Positions 19,135 through 29,971 of a stretch of 64,000 nucleotides of DNA are shown here, piece after piece. The notes beneath the pieces were generated by a model. It was not told the origin of the DNA. It saw only the letters and a list, made by a program, of their open reading frames with translations, and did not search any database. The translations under genes and the position numbers were made by a program. The stretch's first letter is position 1; every line of letters begins with the position of its first letter. The DNA comes from Clostridiaceae bacterium (GTDB lineage Bacteria; Bacillota; Clostridia; DUPQ01): assembly GCA_012838235.1 (NCBI GenBank), contig DUPQ01000032.1, forward strand, positions 1-64,000, read 5' to 3'.

Positions 19135-19922
19135 AATAAAAACACTCTGTTATTGCCTTCCCTTACCGCTACAACCAGATTTATGTCTTTGCCGATTACA
19201 TAACCGTTCTCTTCTATGCACTTCCTTACGGTATCATATGCCAGCTGAGGCACATTGTTCTGTGCACTCATATGTCCGAGCACAACGGTCTTTAGCCCGA
19301 ACTCTATGAACTTAACAACTATATCTCCGCAGTCCTTGTTACATAAATGCCCTTTTTCTCCCTGTATTCTTTTTTTCAACTTCAGCGGATAGCGACCGTT
19401 TATGAGCATATCCAAATCATGATTGGACTCCAATAACAGCAGGTCGCTGCCTTTGATGTTTTCCGCTATGGTTTCAGTAAGATGCCCCATATCCGTCACT
19501 GATGTGATTTTCTTTGAGTCTAAAAAGAAACTGAATCCTACCGGATCGGCAGTATCATGCGGTATGGAAAAAGGCATTATCTCTATATCTTTAATAACAA
19601 ATCTCTTTCCCGTTTCAAATGTTTTCTTGTTTTCCTCTCTTATTCTTCCGAATATTCTCGGCATTTCTTTCCACGTAGAGGTATTTGCATATATCGGTAT
19701 GTTATATCCTCTCTCCATAACGCCTATGCCGGATATATGGTCGTAGTGTTCATGCGTTATTAATATTGCATCCAATTCCGATGCATCTTCACCGATATCC
19801 GCTATAGCCTGAGTAATCTTTCTTTTAGACAACCCCGCATCTATCAGTATCGATGTATCCCTATATTTAAGATAAATAGCGTTCCCGCTGCTTCCGCTGA
19901 ATAAAGGACAAAATTTTATCAT
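19131..19922 (-). CDS. MBL-fold metallo-hydrolase, YycJ/WalJ-like
   Basis: 'MIKFCPLFSGSSGNAIYLKYRDTSILIDAGLSKRKITQAI...AILITHEHYDHISGIGV'. Confidence 0.88.
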   Translation of the reverse strand: MIKFCPLFSGSSGNAIYLKYRDTSILIDAGLSKRKITQAIADIGEDASELDAILITHEHYDHISGIGVMERGYNIPIYANTSTWKEMPRIFGRIREENKKTFETGKRFVIKDIEIMPFSIPHDTADPVGFSFFLDSKKITSVTDMGHLTETIAENIKGSDLLLLESNHDLDMLINGRYPLKLKKRIQGEKGHLCNKDCGDIVVKFIEFGLKTVVLGHMSAQNNVPQLAYDTVRKCIEENGYVIGKDINLVVAVREGNNRVFLL

Positions 19923-20473
19923 TATATCCCCTTTAGCTGACATGCAGTCAATATACCTACAACCGCCAGTCCGTTTTTTATCTTGCCTTCCATAACCATT
20001 TTTTTAGCATCGGATAGCGGTTCTTTCCATACTATCAACCGCTCTTCCTGATTCCATTTCATTTGTGTCCGGGTAAGCCCTTCCGCTAAAAATATATGCA
20101 CAACTTCATCGGAAAAACCCGGTGATGATGCTACCGTAATCATATGAGTCATTTTATCGGCTACATAACCGGTTTCTTCTTCCAGTTCTCTTACAGCACA
20201 CTGCAAAGGCTCTTCGCCCTCTTCTTTTTTTCCTGCAGGTAATTCAATGAGAATATCGTCAAAAGCAATCCTGTACTGCTTCTCCAGTATGATGTTCATA
20301 TCTTCGTCCAGCGCCACTATGGCACAGGCACCGCTGTGCCGAATCACATCCCGGTACACTTCCTTTCCGTCGGGAAGAAGCGCGGTTACTTTTTCCACCT
20401 CCAGAATTCTCCCTTTATACATAACTTTTCTATCCGTTATTTTCTCTTTTATATCCACAATCTTTACCTTCAC
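19922..20473 (-). CDS. NUDIX hydrolase, ADP-ribose pyrophosphatase-like
   Basis: Nudix box 'GEEPLQCAVRELEEETGY'. Confidence 0.92.
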   Translation of the reverse strand: MKVKIVDIKEKITDRKVMYKGRILEVEKVTALLPDGKEVYRDVIRHSGACAIVALDEDMNIILEKQYRIAFDDILIELPAGKKEEGEEPLQCAVRELEEETGYVADKMTHMITVASSPGFSDEVVHIFLAEGLTRTQMKWNQEERLIVWKEPLSDAKKMVMEGKIKNGLAVVGILTACQLKGI

Positions 20474-20588
20474 CGATATATTATACCATCTAAAAGATTC
20501 TATAAATGATTGTGTATATAAAATAGTTTGGTTAGTATTTGCATTTATATGCCTGTATAGGTTAAAATCTATTTAGGTAGAGGTTAAT

Positions 20589-21272
20589 ATGACAGGTGTA
20601 TTTATTTGTTTGGCAATTTTTTTCATAACGTTGTGCGTTTATCTGTATCACATTATATTCAAAGAAAATCCTCGTGAGAAGATAACCAAGACGGCTCCGA
20701 GCATTATGTTTTTTGCTACAGCCGTTGTGTCGGTCATCCTTACCGGCAATTACACTGCAACCGCGCTGTTTTTATGCGCAGGTCTTTTCTTTTCCATATT
20801 CGGTGACTTCTTCCTTATCAGTGAGGTAAAGATAAAGAACAGCTTTCTTATAGGTGTGGCATTCTTCTTTATTGCGCAAATCTGTTATATAGTCTCTTTT
20901 TCCATATTGGTTCCGATTACCTGGTTGGATATTCTGCTTTTTATAGGGCTTGAGGGTTCTATCCTGCTCGTTTACAGGTTTATGGGTTATGATGCCAAGG
21001 AGCTTAAGATACCTATGTTGCTGTACAGCAGTGCTATATCTTTTATGACGGTAAAAGCCGTTTCACTGGCATTTGCAAAACCTTTCGGTTTTTATCACGG
21101 TATCACCGTTGTGCTGGGTGCGGTACTTTTCCTGTTTTCCGACTGGCTGATAGCACGCGGTATTTTAACCGGAGGTAGGACATTAAGAGCTCGTGTCTTA
21201 AACCTTGTTACCTACTATTTGGGACAGATAATGCTGGCATTCAGTATATTCCTTATGTTCATGAAGTACTGA
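20589..21272 (+). CDS. YhhN-family (lysoplasmalogenase-like) membrane protein
   Basis: Multi-TM; 'AGLFFSIFGDFFLIS', 'GAVLFLFSDWLIA', 'YYLGQIMLAFSI'. Confidence 0.75.
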   Translation: MTGVFICLAIFFITLCVYLYHIIFKENPREKITKTAPSIMFFATAVVSVILTGNYTATALFLCAGLFFSIFGDFFLISEVKIKNSFLIGVAFFFIAQICYIVSFSILVPITWLDILLFIGLEGSILLVYRFMGYDAKELKIPMLLYSSAISFMTVKAVSLAFAKPFGFYHGITVVLGAVLFLFSDWLIARGILTGGRTLRARVLNLVTYYLGQIMLAFSIFLMFMKY

Positions 21273-21354
21273 TTTCTTTGCTTTCATAACTATATTTATT
21301 TATCTTTTCAAGGGTTGACACACAACGGTGCCCTTCATTGACTTAACCTGCTTT

Positions 21355-21525
21355 CTATGTTACTATTTTGTGGATATCCGAATATCTGTTTTGATAGTGG
21401 GGGAACCGACTTATTGGGGTGAATCTTTGTAAGATGAGTGTCTTGGTGGCTCAAACCCGACAGCTAATCCCATAGGATTGCACCAAGCAATGTAGTACAT
21501 GATGATTTTTATGCGCTTTGTTAAG
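21355..21525 (+). ncRNA. ydaO/yuaA-type c-di-AMP riboswitch (boundaries approximate)
   Basis: gtgggggaaccgacttattggggtgaatc ... caaacccgacagctaatcccatagg matches the conserved ydaO core (GGGGGAACC-N-UGGGGUGAAUC ... ACCCGACAGCUAA); lies directly upstream of a cation antiporter. Confidence 0.88.
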
Positions 21526-21581
21526 TTGTTGCCAAAAACATGATGGACTGCATATGAAATATATACTGTGGGAGGTCTTAT

Positions 21582-22841
21582 ATGAATGTTTTGCTGAAGA
21601 TTGCTATTGTTCTTGTCGTAGGAATAATAGGAGGAAGGGTAGCCAGACTGGTCAAGTTGCCTAATGTTTCCGGCTATCTGGTATTCGGGTTGCTTTTAGG
21701 TCCTTCATTCTTTAACTTTATTAGCCCCGCGGATGTTCAATCCTTCAACATTATAAACGAACTGGCATTGGCAGCTATTGCTTTCAGTATAGGAAATGAA
21801 TTTGTCTTGAAAGAAATGAAAAAGATAGGTAAATCCATTTTCATAATCACTCTTATGGAAGTAATAGGTGCGGTGTTATTGGTTTTTTGCATTTTATTCT
21901 TTGTTTTCAGACAACCTTTCGCATTCAGTATAGTAATCGCTTCCATGTCGGCTGCTACCGCTCCTGCAGCAACATTATTGGTAATGAAGCAGTATAACGC
22001 TAAGGGTCCGCTCACAAGAACCATTCTCCCCGTAGTAGCTCTTGATGATGTCTTCGGAATAGTGGTATTCGGTATTGCCTTGTCGGTTGCTAAGATTGTT
22101 ACATATAAGCAGCAGTTATCGGTTGTTTCCATGATGTTCGGTCCTCTTATTGAAATAGCGGGATCTGTAGGAATCGGCTTCGTGTTGGGATTATTATTAT
22201 CCTGGCTTTCACAAAAAGCCTCGGGAAGAGACGAACTTCAGGCAATAGCATTGGCAGCCATAGGTGTAGCTACCGGAATCTCTCTTCTTTTGAATATGTC
22301 TCCGCTGCTTACCTGTATAGTTATGGGAACGGTTTTAGTTAATATACAGCAAAACTCCATAAGAGTATTTGATTCGGTAAACAGCTTTGCGGCGCCGATA
22401 TATATACTCTTCTTTACACTTGCCGGTGCAAGCTTGGATCTTTCGATACTTAAAACGGTCGGTCTGATGGGCATTGCCTATGTTCTGGCAAGAGGTTTAG
22501 GAAAAATAGCGGGTGCCTGGGCAGGTGCAGCCATGGTGAAAGCCGAACCTGCTGTAAGAAAATATCTGGGTTTGGGACTGCTTCCGCAAGGCGGCATATC
22601 CATAGGACTTATGGTACTGGTGCGTCAGCAACTTCCCGACTATGCGGTAGCCATCAATACCATTATCATGTTCTCCGTTCTCATATATGAAACAAGCGGA
22701 CCGATATTCGCAAAGATAGCGCTTAAGAAGGCGGGAGAGATAGGAATTGAAGAAAAGGTCAGAAAGCCTCGCAGAAAAGGCAAAAAGAAAAGTAAAGTAT
22801 CTTCACAAAAAAGTGAATCATGTATAATAGATAAGGGGTGA
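21582..22841 (+). CDS. cation:proton antiporter, CPA2 family (KefB-like)
   Basis: 'MNVLLKIAIVLVVGIIGGRVARLVKLPNVSGYLVFGLLLGPSFF...LALAAIAFSIGNEF', 12-TM pattern. Confidence 0.88.
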   Translation: MNVLLKIAIVLVVGIIGGRVARLVKLPNVSGYLVFGLLLGPSFFNFISPADVQSFNIINELALAAIAFSIGNEFVLKEMKKIGKSIFIITLMEVIGAVLLVFCILFFVFRQPFAFSIVIASMSAATAPAATLLVMKQYNAKGPLTRTILPVVALDDVFGIVVFGIALSVAKIVTYKQQLSVVSMMFGPLIEIAGSVGIGFVLGLLLSWLSQKASGRDELQAIALAAIGVATGISLLLNMSPLLTCIVMGTVLVNIQQNSIRVFDSVNSFAAPIYILFFTLAGASLDLSILKTVGLMGIAYVLARGLGKIAGAWAGAAMVKAEPAVRKYLGLGLLPQGGISIGLMVLVRQQLPDYAVAINTIIMFSVLIYETSGPIFAKIALKKAGEIGIEEKVRKPRRKGKKKSKVSSQKSESCIIDKG

Positions 22842-22845
22842 GATT

Positions 22846-23199
22846 ATGTACGTTTTGTTCATAGTATTAAATGAAACCTGTTGCTTGGAAGATATCCTTG
22901 CAGGATTTTTAAGAGAAGGTATAGGCGGCGCTACAATTATAGACAGCCAGGGAATGGGCAGAGCAATTGCTCATACCAAAAATGAGGATATACCTATGTT
23001 CGGCACATTAAGAATGATGCTGGGTAATACTCATCCTTACAGCAAAACAATTTTCACCGTCCTGAATGATGAACAGATGGTGGAGAAGGCCGTATCTACC
23101 GTTCGTGAAACAGTGAAAGGTTGTACCTGCAGCGGTGTAGGCCTGATGTTTACCGTACCTATCGGTAAAGTTTACAGAATGGTTGAGGAAGATAAATAA
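22846..23199 (+). CDS. PII-like (nitrogen regulatory P-II superfamily) small protein
   Basis: 'MYVLFIVLNETCCLEDILAGFLREGIGGATIIDSQGMGRAI...VSTVRETVKGCTCSGVGLMFTVPIGKVYRM' resembles P-II ferredoxin-like fold with T-loop region. Confidence 0.65.
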   Translation: MYVLFIVLNETCCLEDILAGFLREGIGGATIIDSQGMGRAIAHTKNEDIPMFGTLRMMLGNTHPYSKTIFTVLNDEQMVEKAVSTVRETVKGCTCSGVGLMFTVPIGKVYRMVEEDK

Positions 23200-23305
23200 T
23201 CTATCAATTAACTGTTAAATATAGAACGGCTGTATTAACAAGTTTAGCTGTTAATATCACAAATCTATTAGCAAAACTTGCTGTTCAATCTTTAATATAA
23301 CCGGC

Positions 23306-23333
23306 TTAATGCCAGGCATTAAAGTTAAACTTT
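23306..23333. promoter_or_regulatory. two adjacent overlapping palindromes upstream of malQ-like gene
   Basis: TTAATGCCAGGCATTAA (23306-23322) and AAAGTTAAACTTT (23321-23333), both perfect. Confidence 0.4.
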
Positions 23334-23407
23334 CGTGTATTAAATAGCATAAAGAACACTTTACAAACTAAGTAATCTCGGATATATTCATTGTTAAGAG
23401 GTTTATT

Positions 23408-24871
23408 ATGAGAGCATCCGGAATATTACTTCCCGTCTTCAGTCTTCCTTCACCTTACGGTATAGGGACCATGGGTAAAGCGGCATATGAGTTTGTAGAT
23501 TTTCTGGTTTCGGCAAAACAAAAATACTGGCAGATACTTCCTTTGGGACCTACCGGTTACGGTGATTCTCCCTATCAGTCTTTCTGCAGTTTCGCATCCA
23601 ACAGTTACTTTATAGATTTGGATATTTTGGAGAGCAAAGGTCTGCTGCTCAAAGAAGAGTATCAGAACGAGCCATGGGGCGAAAATCCCGACAAGGTCGA
23701 TTACGGCTTGTTATATAGGAAGAGAAATAAGGTGTTGGAGAAGGCTTTTAACAGGTTTGATAAAGAAAATCTCTCATTTAAAGCCTTTTGCCGGGATAAC
23801 GCATATTGGATTAATGATTATGCAATATTCATGTCGCTGAAAGAACATTTTGGCGGAAAAGAATGGCAGTCCTGGCCGGAAGATATAAGGATGAGGCATA
23901 ACGATGCTTTGGTGAAATACGGAACTCACCTTTCGGAAAAAATATTGTTTCATAAGTTCTTACAGTTTGAGTTTTTTACCCAGTGGACACAATTAAAAAA
24001 ATATGCAAATGAAAAAGGCATAATGATAATAGGCGATATACCCATATATGTATCACCGGACAGTTCCGACGTGTGGTCCAGACATTATCTGTTCCTGACC
24101 GATGAGGACAGAAATCTTACATCGGTTGCGGGAGTTCCTCCCGATGCTTTTTCCGCGACGGGTCAGCTATGGGGAAATCCTCTCTATAACTGGGATGCCA
24201 TGGAGCAGGAGGATTTTTACTGGTGGAAACAAAGAACAGGTATGGCTTCTCTACTTTATGATTATGTACGCATAGATCATTTTATAGGGATTGAGCGATA
24301 TTTCTCCATCCCCGCCGGCTCCGATACCGCTGCAACGGGAGTATATCATCAGGGCCCCGGAATGAAATTGATTGATGCAATAAACCAATCCAGAGGTAAC
24401 ATGGGTATAATTGCCGAGGATTTGGGAGTGTTGACGGATAATGTGAGAAAATTGTTGGAAAAAACCGGTTATCCCGGAATGAAAGTGCTGCAGTTCGGTT
24501 TTTCCGGAGAGCCTTCCAATGACAATCTTCCCATGCACTATAAGAAAAATCTTATTGCATATACCGGCACACATGATAACGATACAATACTCGGATGGTA
24601 TAAAAAGCTGGACAGAAAAAACAAAGACTTCTTAAGAAAATACTTAAACAGGTCGCGTGTTCATGTGTACGACTTGATTTTTGAAACAATGAAATCCGTG
24701 GCAAATACCGCTGTTGTACCCATACAGGACTGGCTGTGTCAGGGTTCAAAAAGCCGTATTAATTTTCCTTCCGTAGCTTTCGGAAACTGGACTTACAGAA
24801 TTACCGATAATATGCTTACCGAATCGCTTGCACAAAAGATTTCCGACATGACCACACTCTGTGCCAGATAA
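23408..24871 (+). CDS. malQ: 4-alpha-glucanotransferase
   Basis: 'MRASGILLPVFSLPSPYGIGTMGKAAYEFVDFLVSAKQKYWQILPLGPTGYGDSPYQSFCSFASNSYFIDLD...YVRIDHFIGIERY...IIAEDLGV...YTGTHDNDTILGW'. Confidence 0.97.
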   Translation: MRASGILLPVFSLPSPYGIGTMGKAAYEFVDFLVSAKQKYWQILPLGPTGYGDSPYQSFCSFASNSYFIDLDILESKGLLLKEEYQNEPWGENPDKVDYGLLYRKRNKVLEKAFNRFDKENLSFKAFCRDNAYWINDYAIFMSLKEHFGGKEWQSWPEDIRMRHNDALVKYGTHLSEKILFHKFLQFEFFTQWTQLKKYANEKGIMIIGDIPIYVSPDSSDVWSRHYLFLTDEDRNLTSVAGVPPDAFSATGQLWGNPLYNWDAMEQEDFYWWKQRTGMASLLYDYVRIDHFIGIERYFSIPAGSDTAATGVYHQGPGMKLIDAINQSRGNMGIIAEDLGVLTDNVRKLLEKTGYPGMKVLQFGFSGEPSNDNLPMHYKKNLIAYTGTHDNDTILGWYKKLDRKNKDFLRKYLNRSRVHVYDLIFETMKSVANTAVVPIQDWLCQGSKSRINFPSVAFGNWTYRITDNMLTESLAQKISDMTTLCAR

Positions 24872-24875
24872 ACAG

Positions 24876-26558
24876 TTATTTCTCGCACTTTGCCAAATAG
24901 TCCGATATATCCTCGGTGAATACTTTCACCAGGTCGTCGGCTTCTTTCCTTGAGTGTCCCATTGCATTTATATATACTTTCAGTTTCGGTTCGGTACCCG
25001 AAGGCCTTAAAGCATACCAGGAACCGTCTTCAAACTCATATTTAAGAGCATCCTGAGCGGGCAACCCCTCATATCCGTTGATGTAGTCCTTACATACCGA
25101 ACATTTAATGCCGTTAATTTCCAGAAGAGGTTCCTTTCTCCATTGTGACATTACATGCTTTTTGACTTTTGCTCCTTTAATACCGGGATATTCCACAGAT
25201 ATCTGGTTTTCCGTCATATAGCCGAATCTCTCATATATATCGGTCAGCACTTCATAAAGAGTTATACCGCGCTTTTTGTAATATCCCGCCATTTCACACA
25301 TCATCATGGCCGCACTGACTCCGTTTTTATCTCGCGTAAATGTTTCTATACAGTATCCGATGCTTTCCTCATAACCGAATACGTATCTGTATTCACCGGT
25401 CTTTTCAAATTCATTTGCCAGACCGCATATATATTTGAATCCGGTGAGCGTTTCAAAGAAATGTGTTCCGTAATGCTTTGCTATTTTGGGTACAACCGAA
25501 CCGCTTACTATGGACTGCACAACAGCATCTTTCGGCGAATACAGTCCTTTTTCCTTTCTTTGCGACAACATGTATTCCGCAAGCAATGCACCCGTCTGAT
25601 TGCCTGTGCAGAAGACAAACTCATTGTTGTCATTCTTAATCATCATGGCTATCCTGTCACAATCGGGATCGGATGCTATTATCATATCGGCATCCGTCTT
25701 TTTGCCATATTTCAGAGGTATTTCAAAAACCTTAACATTCTCCGGATTGGGATAAGGAGTGGTGGGGAATGTTCCGTCGGGTTCTTTTTGCTCTTCCACT
25801 ACGGTCACATTGTGGAATCCTCTTTCTCTGAGTATCCTTGTTACCGGAACCAATCCCGTACCGTACAGAGGTGTATAAACAATTTTAACATCCTTGTCTA
25901 TATCGTCATTCAAAGTTAAGGACAGAACCTCTTCGATGAACATATCATCCATGTCCTTACCGAGCATTGTTATCTGTCCCGATTTAACCGCCTTGTCAAA
26001 GTCCACGGTTTTTACATCGTTAAAAGGATCTATTCGGGAAATGTTTTCGGCTATAGCATCAGCTATGTCGTCCAATATCTGTGATCCTTCTTCCCAGTAC
26101 ACTTTATATCCGTTATACTGCTTGGGATTATGGCTGGCGGTTATGTTAATACCGGTTGCGGCATTCAGTTTCCTTATCGAATAGGACAGCTGCGGTGTAG
26201 ATCTCAGACTCTCGTACAGATACACCTTTATTCCGTTTGCCGCCAATACCGTTGCCGACTGTTTTGCATATTCATCGGATTTAATCCTGCAATCATACGC
26301 TATAACCGCTCCTCTTTTCTCAATGCCCTGCTCTATAACATATCGGGCAAGAGCCTGTGTGGTCTGTCCTATTACATACTTGTTCATGCGGTTGGTTCCG
26401 GCACCCATTACGCCTCTCAATCCCGCAGTTCCGAAATCCAGAGTTTTATAGAATCTGTCTTCTATTTCTTTTTCATTTCCTTTAATAGCTTCCAATTCCT
26501 TTATAGTATCGGAATCGGCTTTTTTTAACCAATCATTATACTTATCCTTGTATGTCAT
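24876..26558 (-). CDS. phospho-sugar mutase (phosphoglucomutase/phosphomannomutase family)
   Basis: '[19 protein letters not shown]', '[24 protein letters not shown]', '[10 protein letters not shown]', '[12 protein letters not shown]'; start at MTYKDKYN. Confidence 0.95.
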   Translation of the reverse strand: MTYKDKYNDWLKKADSDTIKELEAIKGNEKEIEDRFYKTLDFGTAGLRGVMGAGTNRMNKYVIGQTTQALARYVIEQGIEKRGAVIAYDCRIKSDEYAKQSATVLAANGIKVYLYESLRSTPQLSYSIRKLNAATGINITASHNPKQYNGYKVYWEEGSQILDDIADAIAENISRIDPFNDVKTVDFDKAVKSGQITMLGKDMDDMFIEEVLSLTLNDDIDKDVKIVYTPLYGTGLVPVTRILRERGFHNVTVVEEQKEPDGTFPTTPYPNPENVKVFEIPLKYGKKTDADMIIASDPDCDRIAMMIKNDNNEFVFCTGNQTGALLAEYMLSQRKEKGLYSPKDAVVQSIVSGSVVPKIAKHYGTHFFETLTGFKYICGLANEFEKTGEYRYVFGYEESIGYCIETFTRDKNGVSAAMMMCEMAGYYKKRGITLYEVLTDIYERFGYMTENQISVEYPGIKGAKVKKHVMSQWRKEPLLEINGIKCSVCKDYINGYEGLPAQDALKYEFEDGSWYALRPSGTEPKLKVYINAMGHSRKEADDLVKVFTEDISDYLAKCEK

Positions 26559-27583
26559 CTTTGTACCCTTCCTGAACCGTCTCCTTTCATAAGTCTTTCC
26601 ACTTCCGCCACCGTGAATCGTGAAAAATCGCCGTACACGGTATGCTTTAAGCAACTTGCGGCAACCGCAAACTCCAGTGCTTTTTTACTGTAACCATATG
26701 TGTTAAGTCCGTATATCAGTCCTGCGGCAAAAGAATCTCCTCCGCCTACTCTGTCCACAATGTCCGTAATCTCATATTTTTTGCTTACATAAAAATCTTT
26801 TCTGTCGTTTATACATGCTCCCCATCCGTTTATATTTGCATTTCTGCTTTCTCTCAATGTGATGGCAATGACCTTTATATTGGGATAGGTCGACAGAACT
26901 TTATCGGAAAGCTCCTTATATTTGGAATCATCCAACTCGCCTTTTGTAACATCGGCATCGTTGTGTATCTCCAGGGTTTTTTGTACATCCTCTTCATTTG
27001 CAACACAGACATCTGTAAACTTAACTATGCCGGGCATTACCTCCGATGCCTTTTTACCGTATTTCCACAGATTTCCTCTGTAATTAAGGTCTATGGATAC
27101 CGTAAGTCCCGCCTGCTTTGCGGCAGTCACCGCGTCTAAAGTAACCAATGCGCTGTTTTGCGTCAATGCCGGGGTAATACCTGTAACATGCAACCATGAA
27201 GCCCCGTTAAATACCTTTTTCCAATCAATATCTCCCGGTTTTACCAGGGATATGGCGGAATACTCTCTGTCATATATTACTTTTGAGGGTCGCTGCACCG
27301 CTCCGGGTTCCAGAAAGTATATGCCCATACGTCCGTTTCTGTAATAAATGTCGTCTGTATTTACTCCGAATCCTCTTAACTGCCTGACGCATGCTTTTGC
27401 TATGTCGTTATCCGGCAGAACCGTTACATATGATGTATCCATTCCGAAATTGGCACAGGAAACTGCTACATTGGCTTCTCCTCCGCCGAAAGTGGCTTCC
27501 AGTTTATCCGACTGTAAAAGCCTCTCTCCGTAAGGAGATTTCAGTCTCAGCATTATTTCTCCGAAAGTAACTATCTTACCCAT
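26555..27583 (-). CDS. PfkB-family sugar kinase (2-keto-3-deoxygluconate kinase-like)
   Basis: '[31 protein letters not shown]' and '[18 protein letters not shown]'; adjacent to KDPG aldolase. Confidence 0.88.
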   Translation of the reverse strand: MGKIVTFGEIMLRLKSPYGERLLQSDKLEATFGGGEANVAVSCANFGMDTSYVTVLPDNDIAKACVRQLRGFGVNTDDIYYRNGRMGIYFLEPGAVQRPSKVIYDREYSAISLVKPGDIDWKKVFNGASWLHVTGITPALTQNSALVTLDAVTAAKQAGLTVSIDLNYRGNLWKYGKKASEVMPGIVKFTDVCVANEEDVQKTLEIHNDADVTKGELDDSKYKELSDKVLSTYPNIKVIAITLRESRNANINGWGACINDRKDFYVSKKYEITDIVDRVGGGDSFAAGLIYGLNTYGYSKKALEFAVAASCLKHTVYGDFSRFTVAEVERLMKGDGSGRVQR

Positions 27584-28229
27584 TCAACTCCTCCTTGGCC
27601 TGCTTTATACTTTCCAATATCTGTCCGGCTATGGCGGTCATCTTTTTATACTCACCCGTCTTGGCATACTTTGTTATATTTCCGCCCACTCCCACTCCGC
27701 ATGCTCCCGCTTTTATCCAGTCTTTTGCATTATTTTCGTCCACTCCTCCGTTAACCATAAGATTGAGATACGGCATGGGACCTTTTACCGCTTTTATGAA
27801 CTTGGTTCCCAATACTTCTCCGGGGAATATCTTAACTATATCCACTCCCGCTTCGGTAGCCGTTACTATCTCTCTCGGTGTCATGCATCCCGGCATTGCA
27901 GGAACTCTGTAACGGTGACACATGGTTATTGTAGGCAAATCCAGATGTGGTGCGATTATATACTTAGCTCCGGACAGTATGGCTATTCTTGCAGTCTCCT
28001 CGTCCATAACCGTTCCCGCTCCCAGTATCAAGTCTTTTTCATCGTACTTTTTCGACAACTCCTCTATTATGCGGTGAGCTCCGTCGACAGTGAAAGTTAT
28101 CTCTATCAGCTTGACTCCGCCTTCTAAACATGCGTCTGTTATCCTGTATGCTTCTTCGGCACTTTGCGCTCTCACAACAACTATGAGTCCGCTTTTCATT
28201 ACATTTTCTATTACCTGCAGTTTTTTCAT
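27576..28229 (-). CDS. eda: bifunctional KHG/KDPG aldolase
   Basis: '[38 protein letters not shown]', '[29 protein letters not shown]', '[10 protein letters not shown]', 'DIVKIFPGE'. Confidence 0.92.
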   Translation of the reverse strand: MKKLQVIENVMKSGLIVVVRAQSAEEAYRITDACLEGGVKLIEITFTVDGAHRIIEELSKKYDEKDLILGAGTVMDEETARIAILSGAKYIIAPHLDLPTITMCHRYRVPAMPGCMTPREIVTATEAGVDIVKIFPGEVLGTKFIKAVKGPMPYLNLMVNGGVDENNAKDWIKAGACGVGVGGNITKYAKTGEYKKMTAIAGQILESIKQAKEELNG

Positions 28230-28270
28230 TTAGTTTCTTCCTTTCGGTTATACATCCTTTTCATTATATC

Positions 28271-28891
28271 CTAATCTTCAAAAAATTCACATTCCAGCAT
28301 GGCACATAAGCAGTGATATACCGGAAGGTGCAGTTCCTGAACTTTGTATGTTTTTGAAGCGGGAACTTTTATGCACACATCGGCCAGCGAATTGAGCTGC
28401 CCGCCTGTTTCCCCGGTTAAACCTATTACCGGTATTCTGCATGCCCTTGCGGTTATTGCCGCATTATTGACATTGCTTGCATTGCCTGAGGTACTTATGC
28501 ACAGTATGACTCCCGCAAGTTTTCTGAAAGCATAAACCTGCTGAGCATAAATCATTTCAAATGAGGCATCGTTTCCTATGGCGGTTATGAGCGAGGTATG
28601 GCTGGATAAGCAGATTGCCGGCAGTCCTTCCGAAAGCCTTTCGCTTATTGATTGGTCCAGCATGGGGTTGGGTTCAATCGGTCTTCTTTTATTGAATCCT
28701 TTCATAAGTTCCCCCACTATATGCTCACTGTCGGAAGCCGATCCGCCGTTACCGCAGATAAGCAGCATTTTGCCGTATCTGAATGTCTCCTCCGTTATCT
28801 CAAATGCCCTCATTATATCAGCCTTGCATTTTTTCAATGAAGTATAACTTCTCAACAACTCTTCAAAAACTTCCAATGTCTCTCTTTTCAT
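28271..28891 (-). CDS. SIS-domain protein (phosphoheptose isomerase GmhA/DiaA-like)
   Basis: 'LLICGNGGSASDSEHIVGELMKGF', 'CISTSGNASNVNNAAITAR'. Confidence 0.88.
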   Translation of the reverse strand: MKRETLEVFEELLRSYTSLKKCKADIMRAFEITEETFRYGKMLLICGNGGSASDSEHIVGELMKGFNKRRPIEPNPMLDQSISERLSEGLPAICLSSHTSLITAIGNDASFEMIYAQQVYAFRKLAGVILCISTSGNASNVNNAAITARACRIPVIGLTGETGGQLNSLADVCIKVPASKTYKVQELHLPVYHCLCAMLECEFFED

Positions 28892-28906
28892 ATCAATTAC
28901 CTCTTA

Positions 28907-29896
28907 TCAGTTGTTTGCCACATAATCCGCTGCAACCGCTAAAGCTTCATAATCTCCTATGGCATCTCCCAGTGAAGAAGGCAGAATATCACATACCTGT
29001 GAGGATATTGCCAGACTCTCTTTACTTAAGACTCTCTTTGCATGCGGCCAAAGCAGATTTCTTTCTTTTGTAAATATGCTTCCTATTGTTATGGCGTCGG
29101 GATTCAATACATCCACAAGTATTGCCAATGCTCTTCCCAACATCTCTCCGCTCCTTGCATATATCGCTTTTGCAAGATTATCACCCTTTGCTGCGGCCCT
29201 TGCCACAATCAGCGCATCCAGTTGCTCTATTTCGGTCTCACTGCTGCAGAAGGATACTTTTCCACCCGATTGCAGCTCTTCCCGTACCATAGATTTTGCC
29301 AGTTGTGCGATTCCTCCGCCCGAACAGAAGCCTTCCACCGAACCCATTTTCCCATATCCTACGGGACCGTAATCCGCAAGTCTTACATGTCCTATCTCTC
29401 CCGCCATGTTGTTTGTTCCGGTATACAGTTTACCGTTAAGTATCATTCCCGCTCCGAAACCCGTTCCGAATGTGCAGAATATGAAATTTCTGTATCCGAA
29501 TCCCGAACCCCATAACCATTCCGCCAGCGCTCCTGCATTGGCATCGTTCTGTAAAACGGCTTTTACTTTAAATCTTTCTTCGAAAATATCCGTTATGGGC
29601 ACACTGTCCCAGCCTATAAGGTTGGGGGGTGAAAGTATAAGGCCTTTTTCACTGTCCAAAGGACCTCCGCAACTTATGCCTATGCAGGATAAATCATTAC
29701 TAATCAAAAAGTTTTTTGCAAGTATACTCTCCAGACCTAAGATAAGTCTGTCTATTACCGCGGACGGTGAGTCACAGGATTTGGTCTTGAATGAAATCTT
29801 GTCCACAATGTCCACTCGAATAATATTATTGTCTACGCATTTTCCCAATACCGCCGCACATTTTGTGCCGCCTATATCTATCCCAGCAATATACAT
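28907..29896 (-). CDS. ROK-family sugar kinase
   Basis: 'MYIAGIDIGGTKCAAVLG', 'LQNDANAGALAEWLWGSG', 'GTFGAGM'-like glycine motif, 'MAGEIGHVRL'. Confidence 0.9.
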   Translation of the reverse strand: MYIAGIDIGGTKCAAVLGKCVDNNIIRVDIVDKISFKTKSCDSPSAVIDRLILGLESILAKNFLISNDLSCIGISCGGPLDSEKGLILSPPNLIGWDSVPITDIFEERFKVKAVLQNDANAGALAEWLWGSGFGYRNFIFCTFGTGFGAGMILNGKLYTGTNNMAGEIGHVRLADYGPVGYGKMGSVEGFCSGGGIAQLAKSMVREELQSGGKVSFCSSETEIEQLDALIVARAAAKGDNLAKAIYARSGEMLGRALAILVDVLNPDAITIGSIFTKERNLLWPHAKRVLSKESLAISSQVCDILPSSLGDAIGDYEALAVAADYVANN

Positions 29897-29971
29897 GACG
29901 TACCTCCGTCCTATAAATGATCCGCTTCAATTATATCATCTGTACAGCTACATTAGGAAATTCTATAAAGC

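Noticed and set aside
25155-25919. 254-aa plus-strand ORF inside the phosphosugar mutase gene
   Set aside because: Antisense shadow ORF of a clearly conserved gene (SASHNP, DPDCDR motifs on minus strand); Cys/Tyr/His-rich composition typical of spurious frames.
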